A DNA stretch of 64,000 bases from Primula veris (Eukaryota > Streptophyta > Magnoliopsida > Ericales > Primulaceae), in the NCBI GenBank assembly GCA_963682055.1, contig OY821742.1, positions 22,446,560 to 22,510,559 of the forward strand, written 5' to 3'. Shown piece by piece: positions 54,073 through 64,000 of the stretch. The first letter of the stretch is position 1. Each line of letters opens with the position of its first letter. The position numbers were made by a program, and so were the translations under genes. A model generated the notes under the pieces. It saw nothing but the letters and a program-made list of their open reading frames with translations. It did no database searches and was not told the DNA's origin.

Positions 54073-57000
54073 TCACACATCAAACATGCCTAATTCTCGT
54101 CGAATAAAACAAAATTGTTCCTCGTTAAGGGGTTTTGTAAAAATATCGGCTAATTGCCTGTCGGTACTTATATATTCAAGTATAATATCTCCTTTTTGAA
54201 CATGATCCCTTAGAAAATGATGTCGTAAATTAATATGTTTAGTACGAGAGTGTTGGATCGGATTTTTCGAAAGATTTATAGCACTAGTATTATCACATAA
54301 AATAGGTACACTATCAAAAGATAATTCAAAGTCATTTAGTTGTTGATGCATCCAAAGGATTTGTGCGCAACAACTACCCGCGGCGATGTATTCCGCCTCC
54401 GCCGTAGAAAGTGCAACCGAGTTTTGTTTCCTGCTATGCCAAGAAACTAAGGCGTTTCCTAAAAAATGGCAAGTGCCACTAGTACTTTTTCTATCTAAAC
54501 GACAACCGGCAAAATCGGCGTCGGAATAGCCAAGAAAATCAAAAGTAGTATCATGGGGATAAAACAATCCTAAATTGCATGTTCCTACAAGATATCTAAA
54601 AATACGCTTAACGGATATAACATGCGATTCCTTAGGACAAGATTGATACCTAGCACATTAGCAAACACTAAACATGATATCGGGTCTACTTGCGGTTAAA
54701 TATAAGAGAGATCCAATCATACCTCTATATAGCTTTTGGTCCACGCTTTTACCTGATTCATCCTTGTCTAGTTTTATTGCCGGACTCATAGGAGTTTCTA
54801 GCGGCTTTGCATCGCTCATGTTGAATCGTTTGAGCAAGTCCCTTGTATATTTGGCTTGATTTACGAAAATTCCATCCTTTGTTTGTTTGATTTGCAATCC
54901 AAGGAAGTAGGTGAGTTCGCCCATCATGCTCATCTCGAATTCGCCTTGCATACAATTAGAAAACTCCTCGCACATGCGAGCATTAGTAGCACCAAAAATA
55001 ATATCATCAACATAAATTTGAATTAAAAGCATATCTTTTCCATCCTTTTTAATAAAAATAGTAGTATCTAAAGTACCACGAGAAAAACCTTTTTCAATCA
55101 AAAACTTACTAAGTCTTTCATACCAAGCCCGGGGTGCTTGTTTTAAACCATAAAGTGTTTTTCGAAGTTTATAAACATGATCGGGAAACACGTGATTTTC
55201 AAAACCGGGTGGTTGTTTTACATAAACTTCCTCATTTATAAAACCGTTTAAAAATGCACTCTTAACATCCATTTGAAACAATTTAAAACGTTTAAAAGAA
55301 GCATAAGCAGCAACATTCTAATGGCTTCTAGTCTAGCTACTGGTGCGTAAGTTTCATCGAAATCGATGCCTTCTTCTTGGTTATACCCTTGAGCCACTAG
55401 TCTAGCCTTATTTCTAATGACTACCCCGGATTCATCCATCTTATTACGGAATATCCATTTCGTACCTATGATGGTTTTCTCACGCGGTCTGGGAACTAAA
55501 GTCCATACGTTACTATGCTTGAATTGATTTAATTCGTCATGCATAGCTAATACCCAACTCTCATCGAGTTCCGCTTCATGAATGTTCTTAGGCTCTAATT
55601 GAGATAAGAATGCAAAATGATTAACTAAATTTCTCAAAGAAGATCATGTATGCACTCTTTCTCCCGGGTTACCCAAGATTAATTCTTGTGGATGGTGATT
55701 GGCAAATCTCCATTCTTGAGGCAAATCCTCATGAATGTGTACACTAGATTCTAAGTCCGTTTGAAGTCTCTCTATAGTGACTTCTTCAACAATGGGTTCA
55801 AACTCTATACTAGGCGTAGACTCTTAGCTAGATGAAACATGATTAGAAGAAGATGCATTATGAAAAATATCATTATCAATATTATGAACAATTAATGGCT
55901 TATCAATCGTCGGTAAAATCTCATCAAAAGAAACATGTACCGATTCTTCCACCAATAAAGTTCTTTTATTAAAAATTCTATACGCTTTACTCGATATAGC
56001 ATAACCGATGAAAATTCCTTCATCGGACTTAGTATCAAATTTTCCTAAATTATCCTTACCATTATTATGAACATAGCATTTACAACCAAATGCACGTAAA
56101 TGAGAAATATTGGGCTTTCGCTCATTCCATAATTCGTAAGGTGTCTTTTTCAATATGGGCCTAATTAAGGCTCTATTTAAAATATAACAAGCGAAATTTA
56201 CGGCTTCGGCCCAAAAATACTTTGGCAAATTATTTTCACAAAGCATGGTCTGTGCCATTTCCTCTAGGGTTCTATTCTTCCTCTCTACTACCCCATTTTG
56301 TTGGGGCGTACGAGGGGCCGAAAAATTATGATCAATACCATTTTCATCACAATAAGTTTGAAATGGAGTATTTTCAAATTTTTTACCATGATCGGTTCGG
56401 ATACTTTTGATCATATAACCCTTTCGTGTTTGGAGCTTTTTGCAAATAATAGAGAATTCTCTAAATGCTTCATGCTTATGAGTTAAAAACAACACCCAAG
56501 TAAAACGACTAAAATCGTCAACCATGACGAATGCATATGCACGCCCTCCAAGACTAAGTGTCCGGGAGGGGCCAACTAAGTCCATATGAATGAGCTCCAA
56601 ACAACGAGTAGTAGAAATAATGTTTTTAGACTTAAAAGAAATCTTCGTTTGTTTGCCTAATTGGAAAGCGTGACAAAGTTTGTCCTTTTTATAAGGAGCT
56701 TTTGGTAAACCTATTACCAAATCTTTTCTAGAAAGTTTAGCAAGTAAATCAAGACTTGCATGACCAAGTCGTCTATGCCACAACCAACCATTGTCGTTGA
56801 TAGTAACAAGACACTTAACTTCATTATCCACCGAACTATTCAAATCAATCATATAGACATTATTTTGTCTTTGACCCATGAGAATAGTTTGATTTTCCGA
56901 AATACAATGAATGATGCAATGCGATTTTTCAAAAATGACTTTGTGACCCAAATCGCAAAGTTGACTTATACTAAGCAAGTTATGTTTAAAACCATCAACA

Positions 57001-57210
57001 AGCAAAACATTCTCAATAATAACATTAGATGGTTTAGAAATGCTACCAATACCGATGATTTTACCCTTGCTATTATCCCCGAAGGTCACAAAGCCTCCGT
57101 CTTTAGGTGCAAGAGTAGTGAATTTCGTTTTGTTTCCCGTCATATGTCTTGAGCATCCACTATCCAAGAACCACTTATCCTCGTTAATTTTTGACCTCAA
57201 ACATACCTAC
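54073..57210 (-). pseudogene. SIRE-lineage copia pol: protease, integrase, RT, RNase H
   Basis: Protease active site [12 protein letters not shown] (about 57165), GAG-pre-integrase WLWHRRLGHASLD (about 56775), integrase core with MDLVGPS, RTDHGKKFEN and VERKNRT (56590-56260), then [27 protein letters not shown] (about 55360), [35 protein letters not shown] (about 55010), and RNase H with YSDADFAGC and STAEAEYIA. Disabling changes include TAA 55824-55826, TGA 55638-55640, TAA 54658-54660 and a one-base deletion near 55308. One expected Cys of the integrase zinc motif is Phe (CHAFQLGK). The rest is well conserved, which suits a young insertion. Confidence 0.93.
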
Positions 57211-57222
57211 AAGATAAAACGA

Positions 57223-58913
57223 TCATTGGTACCCTAATCCACTTTTGGGTCCTTGAGGGTTAGTGTCTCGACCCTTTGGAATCCAAACCAAGTCATTTCT
57301 ATTTATTTTATATCTATAAGGGCAATATATATAATCCTCATAGTGATCACTACGGTTGCAAGTAATACATTTGACATGCATGTTTGGTTTAACAAAACGA
57401 TTATAAACTAAGTTATTTTTATACAAGTTGTTCTTACGAGAGTAACTTGGTTGTCTATTTTCATTTTTCGTCATTTGTTTGGTGAATAGATTTTTATGCT
57501 TTGCCGTTAGAAGTGGGTTGTACCTTACACCGGTTTTATCATATGCGCCTTGTTGAGAAGCTAATATAGTACTTAGCATTTTACTTCCCTTACTGAACTT
57601 AACGAGAGTAAGTTCGGCGCTATCCGCCTTGAGTTTACATGAACTAAGGTCATTAACTAACTTATCATTTTCCATGGTAAGTTCGGCATTTTTTGAGGTG
57701 AGTGAGTCATTTTTTAAAGCTAAGTTTTCAAGTTCATCTTGTAAAGTAATTAGCATTTTTCTAAAAGATTTTTTTTACCTCTAGCTTTTTCTAAAGATGC
57801 TAACACATCATTTATATCAAAACCATCATCACTAGAAATAGAAGAGTTAGAGGAGTGAAAGCTTACATCCTTGGTTTCGTCGTCTCTAGCCATGAGACAT
57901 AGATTTGCGACTTCTTCATTGTCGCTATCGGAGCTATCATCATCGCTCCCCCATGCGGCCAAGAATGCCTTCTTGTATTCCTTTTTCTTTTTGAACTTGT
58001 CCTTTTTCTTCAAGGGACATTCGTCTTGCATATGGCCGGGTTTGTGACATTTATAGCAAATGATTTCGTCCTTCTTGTTCGATTTGTCGGATGGCTCTCC
58101 CTTATATTCCTTTTTCCGAAATCGTTGTCCGCCCTTCTTTTTCCAACTTAGGAACTTGTTGTAGCGTTTGGCGAAGAGTGCCATTTCATCATCCTCACTC
58201 GAGGAGACGTTGTCGCTATCATTATTTGTTGTGCTTTTGAAGGCGATGCCTTTCTTATTTTTCGAGTCATCCTCATGTTTTCGAGTAGTCATGTCGAGTT
58301 CATGAGTGCTTAAGGATCCTTTGAGGTTGTCAAGAGAGAGAGTGTTCATGTCCTTGGCTTCTTGTATAGCCGTCACTTTTGATTCCCATTTTCTCGGAAG
58401 ACTTCTCAGGATCTTCGTCACCATCTCCTTGCTAGAATACACTTTTTCCAATCTTTTAAGATCGTTAGTAATTTTAGTAAAACGAGTGTACATAGAAGCA
58501 ATAGACTCGTCATCATCAACTTTAAACAATTCATAATCATGAATAAGCATGCTAATTTTAGAGTCCTTAACTTGACTAGTTCCCTCGTGCATAATAGCTA
58601 GCTTATCCCACATTTGCTTAGTGGTATCACAACCGGAAATCTTATCATACTCACTAGGCGAGAGCGCACAAATTATAGACGTCATAGCCCTACAATTAAG
58701 AGAAAAAGCGAGGCGTTCATCGGTGTCTAGTTCCTCTACAAGTTTATCTAAGCCATTTCTCCTAGGCGTTTTATAGCCTTTACTAATGCTAATCCATTGG
58801 TCTATTTCAAAACCACAAAGGAAATTTTTCATGAGATCTCTCCAATAGGGATAGTTTGTACCGTCAAATAACGGGGGCCTAGTTATGGATTTTGAGTTGG
58901 CGTACGAAAACAT
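57223..58913 (-). pseudogene. SIRE-lineage copia Gag, frameshifted
   Basis: From ATG 58913 the protein has the gag core (PPLFDGTNYPYWRDLMKNFL, MWDKLAIMHEGTSQVKDSK, LRSLPRKWESKVTAIQEAKD), a CCHC knuckle (CYKCHKPGHMQDEC, about 58035) and Ser/Asp-rich acid stretches. A one-base deletion near 57755 changes frame; beyond it come a coiled-coil part (LITLQDELENLALKNDSL), a second finger (CITCNRSDHYEDYIYC) and NPQGPKSG, ending at 57223 before the protease start. It is the sister of the intact Gag at 18046. Confidence 0.9.
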
Positions 58914-58964
58914 ATCGGATCTTTAAATTAAAAAATCGTTAGATTTTGTAAATAAAAGAGCTAG

Positions 58965-58976
58965 GCTCTGATACCA
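58965..58976 (-). promoter_or_regulatory. Primer-binding site of the SIRE element
   Basis: The minus strand reads TGGTATCAGAGC, matching initiator-Met tRNA, two bases inside the LTR end at 58979. Confidence 0.9.
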
Positions 58977-58978
58977 AT

Positions 58979-60149
58979 TGTTGGTCCGTAAGTGACTAAA
59001 CCTTAGGGGGGGGGGGGGGGGGTGAATAAGGTTTTCGTACGATTTTCGCGGAATAAAAACTATGAGTTATTAACTAAGTTAATTAGTAAAATTTTATAAC
59101 TAAACACTTGAGTTAACTATTAATGCTATTTTAAGCTATCCAAGCAAATAAAATAAGCAATAAATAAGTGCGGAAAGTAAAAGTTAAGGGAGTAGAAATA
59201 ACACAAGAGTTATAGAGGTTCGGCAAAACACGCCTACGTCCTCTCCTCGGTATTCACACTACCGAGTGTTTCACTAGAATCTCGTTCCAAGATTACAACC
59301 TAACGAGCTAATCGACCGATTAAGCTCCCCCTCACTTTATGAGTATCCCGAATGAAAAGACCTAGAGCTTTTAAGCTACACTTGCTTACAAAGCCTCTAC
59401 CCGATCACTCGCTCACAATGAGTTTATAAATTACTCTTACATGTTTGAATTTGAGATGAATCACTCACTAACAAATAATTTCTTGGTGTTTATAAGATTA
59501 CAATAATATTACACTCAAGAATGTTTTTGAATAAAAGCAAGAGAATTTGAAGTATAAGCTTGTATGATCTTGAATTTGATAGCTTGAATTTGTGTGAATG
59601 TTGGGGTATCTTCAACAATGGATTTGGGGGCTATTTAAAGAGCTAAAAAGGTCCACTGGTCCATAGATGACCGTTTGTAGTTGTTGAGTTTATTGCTCAA
59701 TGGTTTTTCAGCAGTTACCCAGTTTTTCAGGATAAGTCAAAAAGCTGCTTTTTGAATTTCTACAGAAACGATTAGTCGTTTCTGAAAAAGGATCGGTCAT
59801 TTTTCTTGTGAACTCTCTGGAAGAAATTATACCTAAAACGATCGGTCGTGTCTGAAAAACGATCGGTCGTTTTTCTTGTGAACTCACTGGAAGAAATTTG
59901 ATCTGAAACGATCGGTCGTTTCTTCCTTAGCAATTTCTCGGTTTTCTCGACATAGTTCGAAAGCTCGTAACATGTTCGTTTTAAGTCCGATTGAGGTTCC
60001 GCTTGAACCGTTGGCTTCGTATTTACGTAATCTATCATTTTGATCCTTTAACAAGCTAGATAAATGATTAGTACGCAAAATGAGCTTTTATCATGTTTTA
60101 CAAATTTTGTTATCATTAAAATAATCGATTAGAAGAACATCGTTCAACA
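58979..60149 (-). repeat. 5' LTR of the nested SIRE element, complete
   Basis: The 1171-bp LTR runs from TGTTGGTCC to GTTCAACA and is bordered by TSD GTTTA at 60150-60154. A G17 tract lies at 59006-59022. Palindrome sites are at 59838, 59859 and 59908, with two mutated ones at 59768 and 59789. By eye it differs from the other LTR by about 1-2 % plus a 24-bp indel, so the insertion is recent. Confidence 0.93.
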
Positions 60150-60154
60150 GTTTA

Positions 60155-62518
60155 TCACGCTTCTTATGTGGTAGCTTGTTCAATACATAGTTAGCGGAAA
60201 GCAGCGCTTCCCCCCACATATTCTGGGATAACCCATAACTTATTAGCATAGCATTCATGATTTCCTTGAGCGTCTTATTCTTACGCTCGGCAACCCCATT
60301 CTTCTCCGGAGAGTATGGGGCTGTGGTTTGATGTACAATGCCACTTTCTGCACATATCTGTGCAAACAATGCTTTGTATTCACCGCCTCTAACACTTCTC
60401 AAAATTTTAATCCGTTTATTGAGTTGATTTTCTACTTCGGTCTTATAAAGAGCGAATTTCTCTACCGCTTCGTCTTTACTTCTCATTAAGTAGACATAGC
60501 AGTATCTAGTACAGTCATCTATAAACGTGATGAAATACTTTTTCCCTCCTCACGTTTGTATAAATTTTAAGTCGCATACATCCGTGTGTATTAGACCGAG
60601 AGGTTCAGTACTTCGTTCAATATGTTGAAACGAAGACTTAGTTAATTTTGCCTCAACACAAACCTCACATTTATGTTGTTTATTGAAGACAAAACTTGGT
60701 AGTAGATTTAGTGATATTAATTTCTTCATTGAGTTAGTATTCACATGACCCAATCTACCATGCCATAAATTAAATGAATCAAAAGAATAAACAAAGGAAG
60801 TTTTATTAGCCACTTGGGCAACATTCATGATTACATTATTCTTGGTACTGTCATCGGCCTTAGTACCCTCATTAGCAGACTCGCCTTTAGGAGCCGGAGT
60901 TCCAACATTTAATTTAAACATGTTGTTGGTCATATAGCCACGACCTACATACATTTCATTTAAGGTGATTACAATTTTAGCAGATTTGAATACAAGTTTA
61001 AACCCTTTGTTCACCATCACTGAGCCGGAGACTAGATTCTTGCGAATTTCCGACACATGGAGCACGCCGTTCAGTGTCAGCTCCTTTCCCGATGTCATCA
61101 TCAGCATCATGGTTCCTTTTCCTTCCACCCTGGAAGTATCCGAGTTCTCCATGAAGTAGCTCTTATTGTCTACGGCCGTATAGGTCTTGAACATCTATTT
61201 GTTGGCGCATATGTGACTTGTGGTGCCGGTATCTAGCCACCATTCCTTTGGGTTGCTCCCCACAAGGTTCACTTCAGAGACCACATCACTCAGGTGCATG
61301 TAGTCTTGTCCAGCATTCTCTCCTCTCTCGGCCACATTTGCCTGAGCAGTTGCACTATTCCTCCCTTTCCCTTGGAACTTCCTCTTTGGTTTGGGGGGGG
61401 GGGGGGGGGGTGGGGGTTGGGCTTGTCGATGCGCATCTTACAATCCGCGGCACGATGGCCCGGTTTGTTGCACACAAAGCAGTCTCCCAGGAATTTCTTC
61501 TTGGGAGCAGCACCGACTCCGCTGTCAAAGCGTTTCCGCTTAATTACAGCGTCCTCGACTACATTGGCTTTAGCAACTACGTTGCTTGCCCCGTCACCGC
61601 CTTTCCTTCAGGGTCGGCGGTTGCTTTGCTCAACATTGAGCCTCTCAATGAGTCCCTCTAGGGTCATTGCCTTTTGCTTGTGTTTCATGTAGTTTTGAAA
61701 CTCTTTCCATGAGGGTGGCAGTTTCTTAATCATTAATGCCATCTGGAAAGGTTCGTTGATAACCAACCCTTCAACCTCAAGCCAATGGTATATGAGCTGG
61801 AATTCCTCAACCTTCTCGATAACACTCTTTCCATCAACCATCATGTACTCATGAAAGTCCGTGATGACAAATTTCTTTGTGCCAGCGTTGTTCACTTTGT
61901 ACTTTCTTTCGAGGGACTCCCAAAGCTCCTTTCCAGAAGCCTTGGGCTCGAATACACTGAAAAGAGTGTCATCAAGAGCACACATGATGTAGTTTTGGCA
62001 TAGGTAGTCACCGTGTTTCCACGTTTCCACCGCCGAAACCATCTGCACGTCCTCATTGTCCTCGCTTAGGACAGGTGCAGTCTCCTTAAGAAATCGAGTC
62101 AGGTTAAGGGCAGTTAAATAAAACACCATATATAAAACAGCAGTCTCCTTAAGAAGTTGTTGCCCCTAAACTTTTCTGGCTTCTCTAAATGAGAGGTTGG
62201 CAAAACGGGCATAGTTGAAGTAGCCGGAGCCTTGCCCTTGGCCTTGGCCGTAGCCGCGGCCGCTACTTTGGCCGCAGCCTTAGTAGTGGCCTGAGTTGCG
62301 GCCCCAGCCTCAGCCATAGCCTCAGCTTCTGCCGCAGCGGCATTGGCCACAGCCTTTGCCTCCATAGCTTCATCCTCAGCCTAAGCCTGATCCTGAGCCT
62401 GAGCCCCCCCCCCCCCCCACCCACTCGCAGCGCTTGCAATGTCTTGGCCACTGCCAATCACAACTGCGCCCTGCACAATTTCTGAAGGAACGATGGGTGT
62501 TTGATCCTCATTAGTCAT
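60155..62518 (-). pseudogene. Tork-type copia gag, protease and start of integrase
   Basis: From ATG 62518 comes an Ala/Glu-rich low-complexity head, then the gag core (62129-61608, with YLCQNYIMCALDD, WESLERKYK and MIKKLPPSWKEFQNYMKHK), a CCHC knuckle (CFVCNKPGHRAADC, about 61470) followed by a Pro run from a G18 tract, the protease region (SRVEGKGT, LHVSEIRKNLVSG), the pre-integrase block LWHGRLGHVNTNSMKKL and the integrase core (YSPEKNGVAERKNKTLKE, MWGEALLSANYVLNKLPHKK). It is cut at 60154 by the SIRE insertion and resumes at 51922. Lesions: an in-frame TAG near 62383, frameshifts near 62130 and at the G tract (61393-61410), TAG near 61195 and TGA 60550-60552. Confidence 0.88.
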
Positions 62519-62674
62519 CTGAAATGGAAGTTATTCTATTAGCAAATTTCAATTTCTAGTAAACTAGAAATGATTTTGCGAAAATAAAATCTGAGACGTC
62601 AACAAAACAAAATAAAAAAGAAAAGTCCTTTCTTTCCGAAATTAGTAATACCAAAAAATAATAATGTTTAAGAT
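62519..62674 (-). other. Leader of the Tork-type element
   Basis: A TGGTATTACTA on the minus strand (62643-62653) could be a decayed tRNA-Met primer-binding site, but it lies about 21 bases from the LTR and matches only the first six bases, so the call is weak. Confidence 0.35.
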
Positions 62675-64000
62675 TGTTGGATTTTACTATATCGAAAAGC
62701 AATAAATGAAAAGACAAGTACTGAATGGAAATAAATAATTTTATTTCTCACAAAAGGACCATAATTACAATTCCTGACTCATACAGAATTTTAAATTACA
62801 CTAATTAAATTCCAGACAGATTTAATATAAATTATTAAACTGTTGGACTGAATTGTAATTGTTTAAAACTGTCAGACAGAATAGTATAATTACTAAACTG
62901 CTGAACTGTTTAACAATTAAAAGAAACTGCCAGACAGAATAGTATGATTACTAAGCTGCTGGACTGTTTATGTAAATACTGGAAATTAAATTACATAATT
63001 GAAAATTACAGAATTGGAAAGGACTGAATTGAAATTACAGAAAGTAAAACAGTACAGGAAAATAAAATACAGAATGTAAACAGTACTGAAATGTAAATAC
63101 AAAAAAATAAAGGTACTGAAATGTAAATACAGAAAAGAAAAAAAAAAGGCGAGGCAACTGCTGTACAGTTTCCCTTAAACAATATTTCCCGAACCACCTT
63201 GATGTTTCTGGTTCTCGTGACTTTGTTCCTAAGGTACAACGTCTGTCACTGAGTGGCTCGCGTGAAAACGGTACGGAACCACAGGTCGAGCTGTTGGTGT
63301 TGCGATTCTCTCTCTATATATGATGCAGTATGTTGTGTTGTGTGTGTCTGAATGAGAGGGGGACGGCTGCATTTTATAGGCTTTTTCTGAAACCGCAGCC
63401 ATTAATGGTCATTTAATTCTAGGAGTTACACCCCCAGAATCCGCCCATTCATTTTCTGAAACTGCAGCACTCAATCTGCAATTTATTGTCATTGAATGCT
63501 GGCGTTTCAAAACTCACTTTTCAAATTTGACCCAAGACCTAAGACATTCCCCAAATCCCAAATCCCAAATCTCAAGCCCGCGCCCGTGACCCGAGGCTCG
63601 AGAGCCGAGTCCAGAGTCCCCAGACCCGAGCGAGCACGCGTGTGTGGTACACACTAATACACTAAAGTGTATATGGACATGATAGTTTAATATCTACATG
63701 GGTTGGACTTGTATATATATATTGTAAAATTAACTCTTAATTTTCCAATATAGGATAACCCTCATTGGTTTTCCATTTATTCATTCCATTTTCCAGCATT
63801 GAGGTTTTCTTCTCTTTCGAAAACCCAACTTTGAAGCCGATTAGTATTCACACCCATTCTCCGAATAGGTCATGCGATATACCGTTACGAAGCTCGTCAC
63901 ACGAGCTACTCAAACGCGTTCAGTACGGCATTGACAACTCAGTGTTGTCACATGTAATATCGACTCCAAATTGGTCTTGTGACCATTCGGAAACACTCAT
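62675..64000 (-). repeat. 5' LTR of the Tork-type copia element, running to the window edge
   Basis: It starts TGTTGGATTTTAC and matches the solo LTR at 10720-12053 along its length; by comparison about 24 bp are missing beyond the window. A minus-strand TATA box CCTATAAAAT lies at 63371-63380. Confidence 0.9.

Overview
This is plant nuclear DNA, probably from a eudicot. It is AT-rich and full of LTR retrotransposons. It carries one intact-looking spliced gene, an R2R3-MYB transcription factor resembling MYB5, and one decayed cellular gene that looks like a plant RRM-type protein. I see no bacterial operon, rRNA, tRNA gene or CRISPR. Most long reading frames belong to transposable elements in layers of different age, and many boundaries can be fixed to the base from terminal repeats and target-site duplications (TSDs).

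Layout. 1-5215: a minus-strand Ty3/gypsy element (gag, protease, RT, start of RNase H) whose 588-bp 5' LTR is also the 3' LTR of a second gypsy copy, and that copy is fused to a Ty1/copia RT fragment. 6281-7194: solo LTR of a SIRE-like copia family (TSD CGTCT). 8294-9438: RRM-like pseudogene. 10012-12381: possible CACTA element holding a solo Tork-type LTR (10720-12053, TSD GGAAT). 13229-25130: a Tat-lineage gypsy element with both LTRs, gag and protease remains, no RT or integrase, and an antisense ORF remnant near its 3' end. A gag-only SIRE derivative (16570-20374) interrupts its protease. 25-31.7 kb: gene-poor, with a fold-back element and a 107-bp hairpin. 31699-33978: the MYB gene, with a hAT-like element in its intron. 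35.8-37.1 kb: an AT-rich minisatellite. 38.5-40.4 kb: a LINE remnant split by a hAT element (TSD TCTAGGTT). 40.6-42.4 kb: two opposed Tat-like LTRs. 46-47.5 kb: a duplicated 292-bp unit, one copy split by another hAT element. 49021-49706: copia LTR relic. 49708-64000: a Tork-type copia element on the minus strand with a SIRE element (51923-60149, TSD GTTTA) nested exactly within its integrase.

Relations. Removing the nested elements restores the interrupted frames (Tork integrase, LINE), which supports the boundaries. The most unusual observation is that SIRE-like LTRs carry arrays of short palindromes (5-bp arms around a 4-nt core) at one LTR position. The arm sequence differs between subfamilies but the architecture is the same, and a further array precedes an extra ORF between pol and the 3' LTR. 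A 744-codon uninterrupted gag in an element without pol, whose first codons are LTR-derived, is the other main lead. Reading frames of older elements are broken mostly by in-frame stops, many explicable as C-to-T changes; this fits decay of methylated DNA. All family assignments rest on recognised motifs only; no database search was run.
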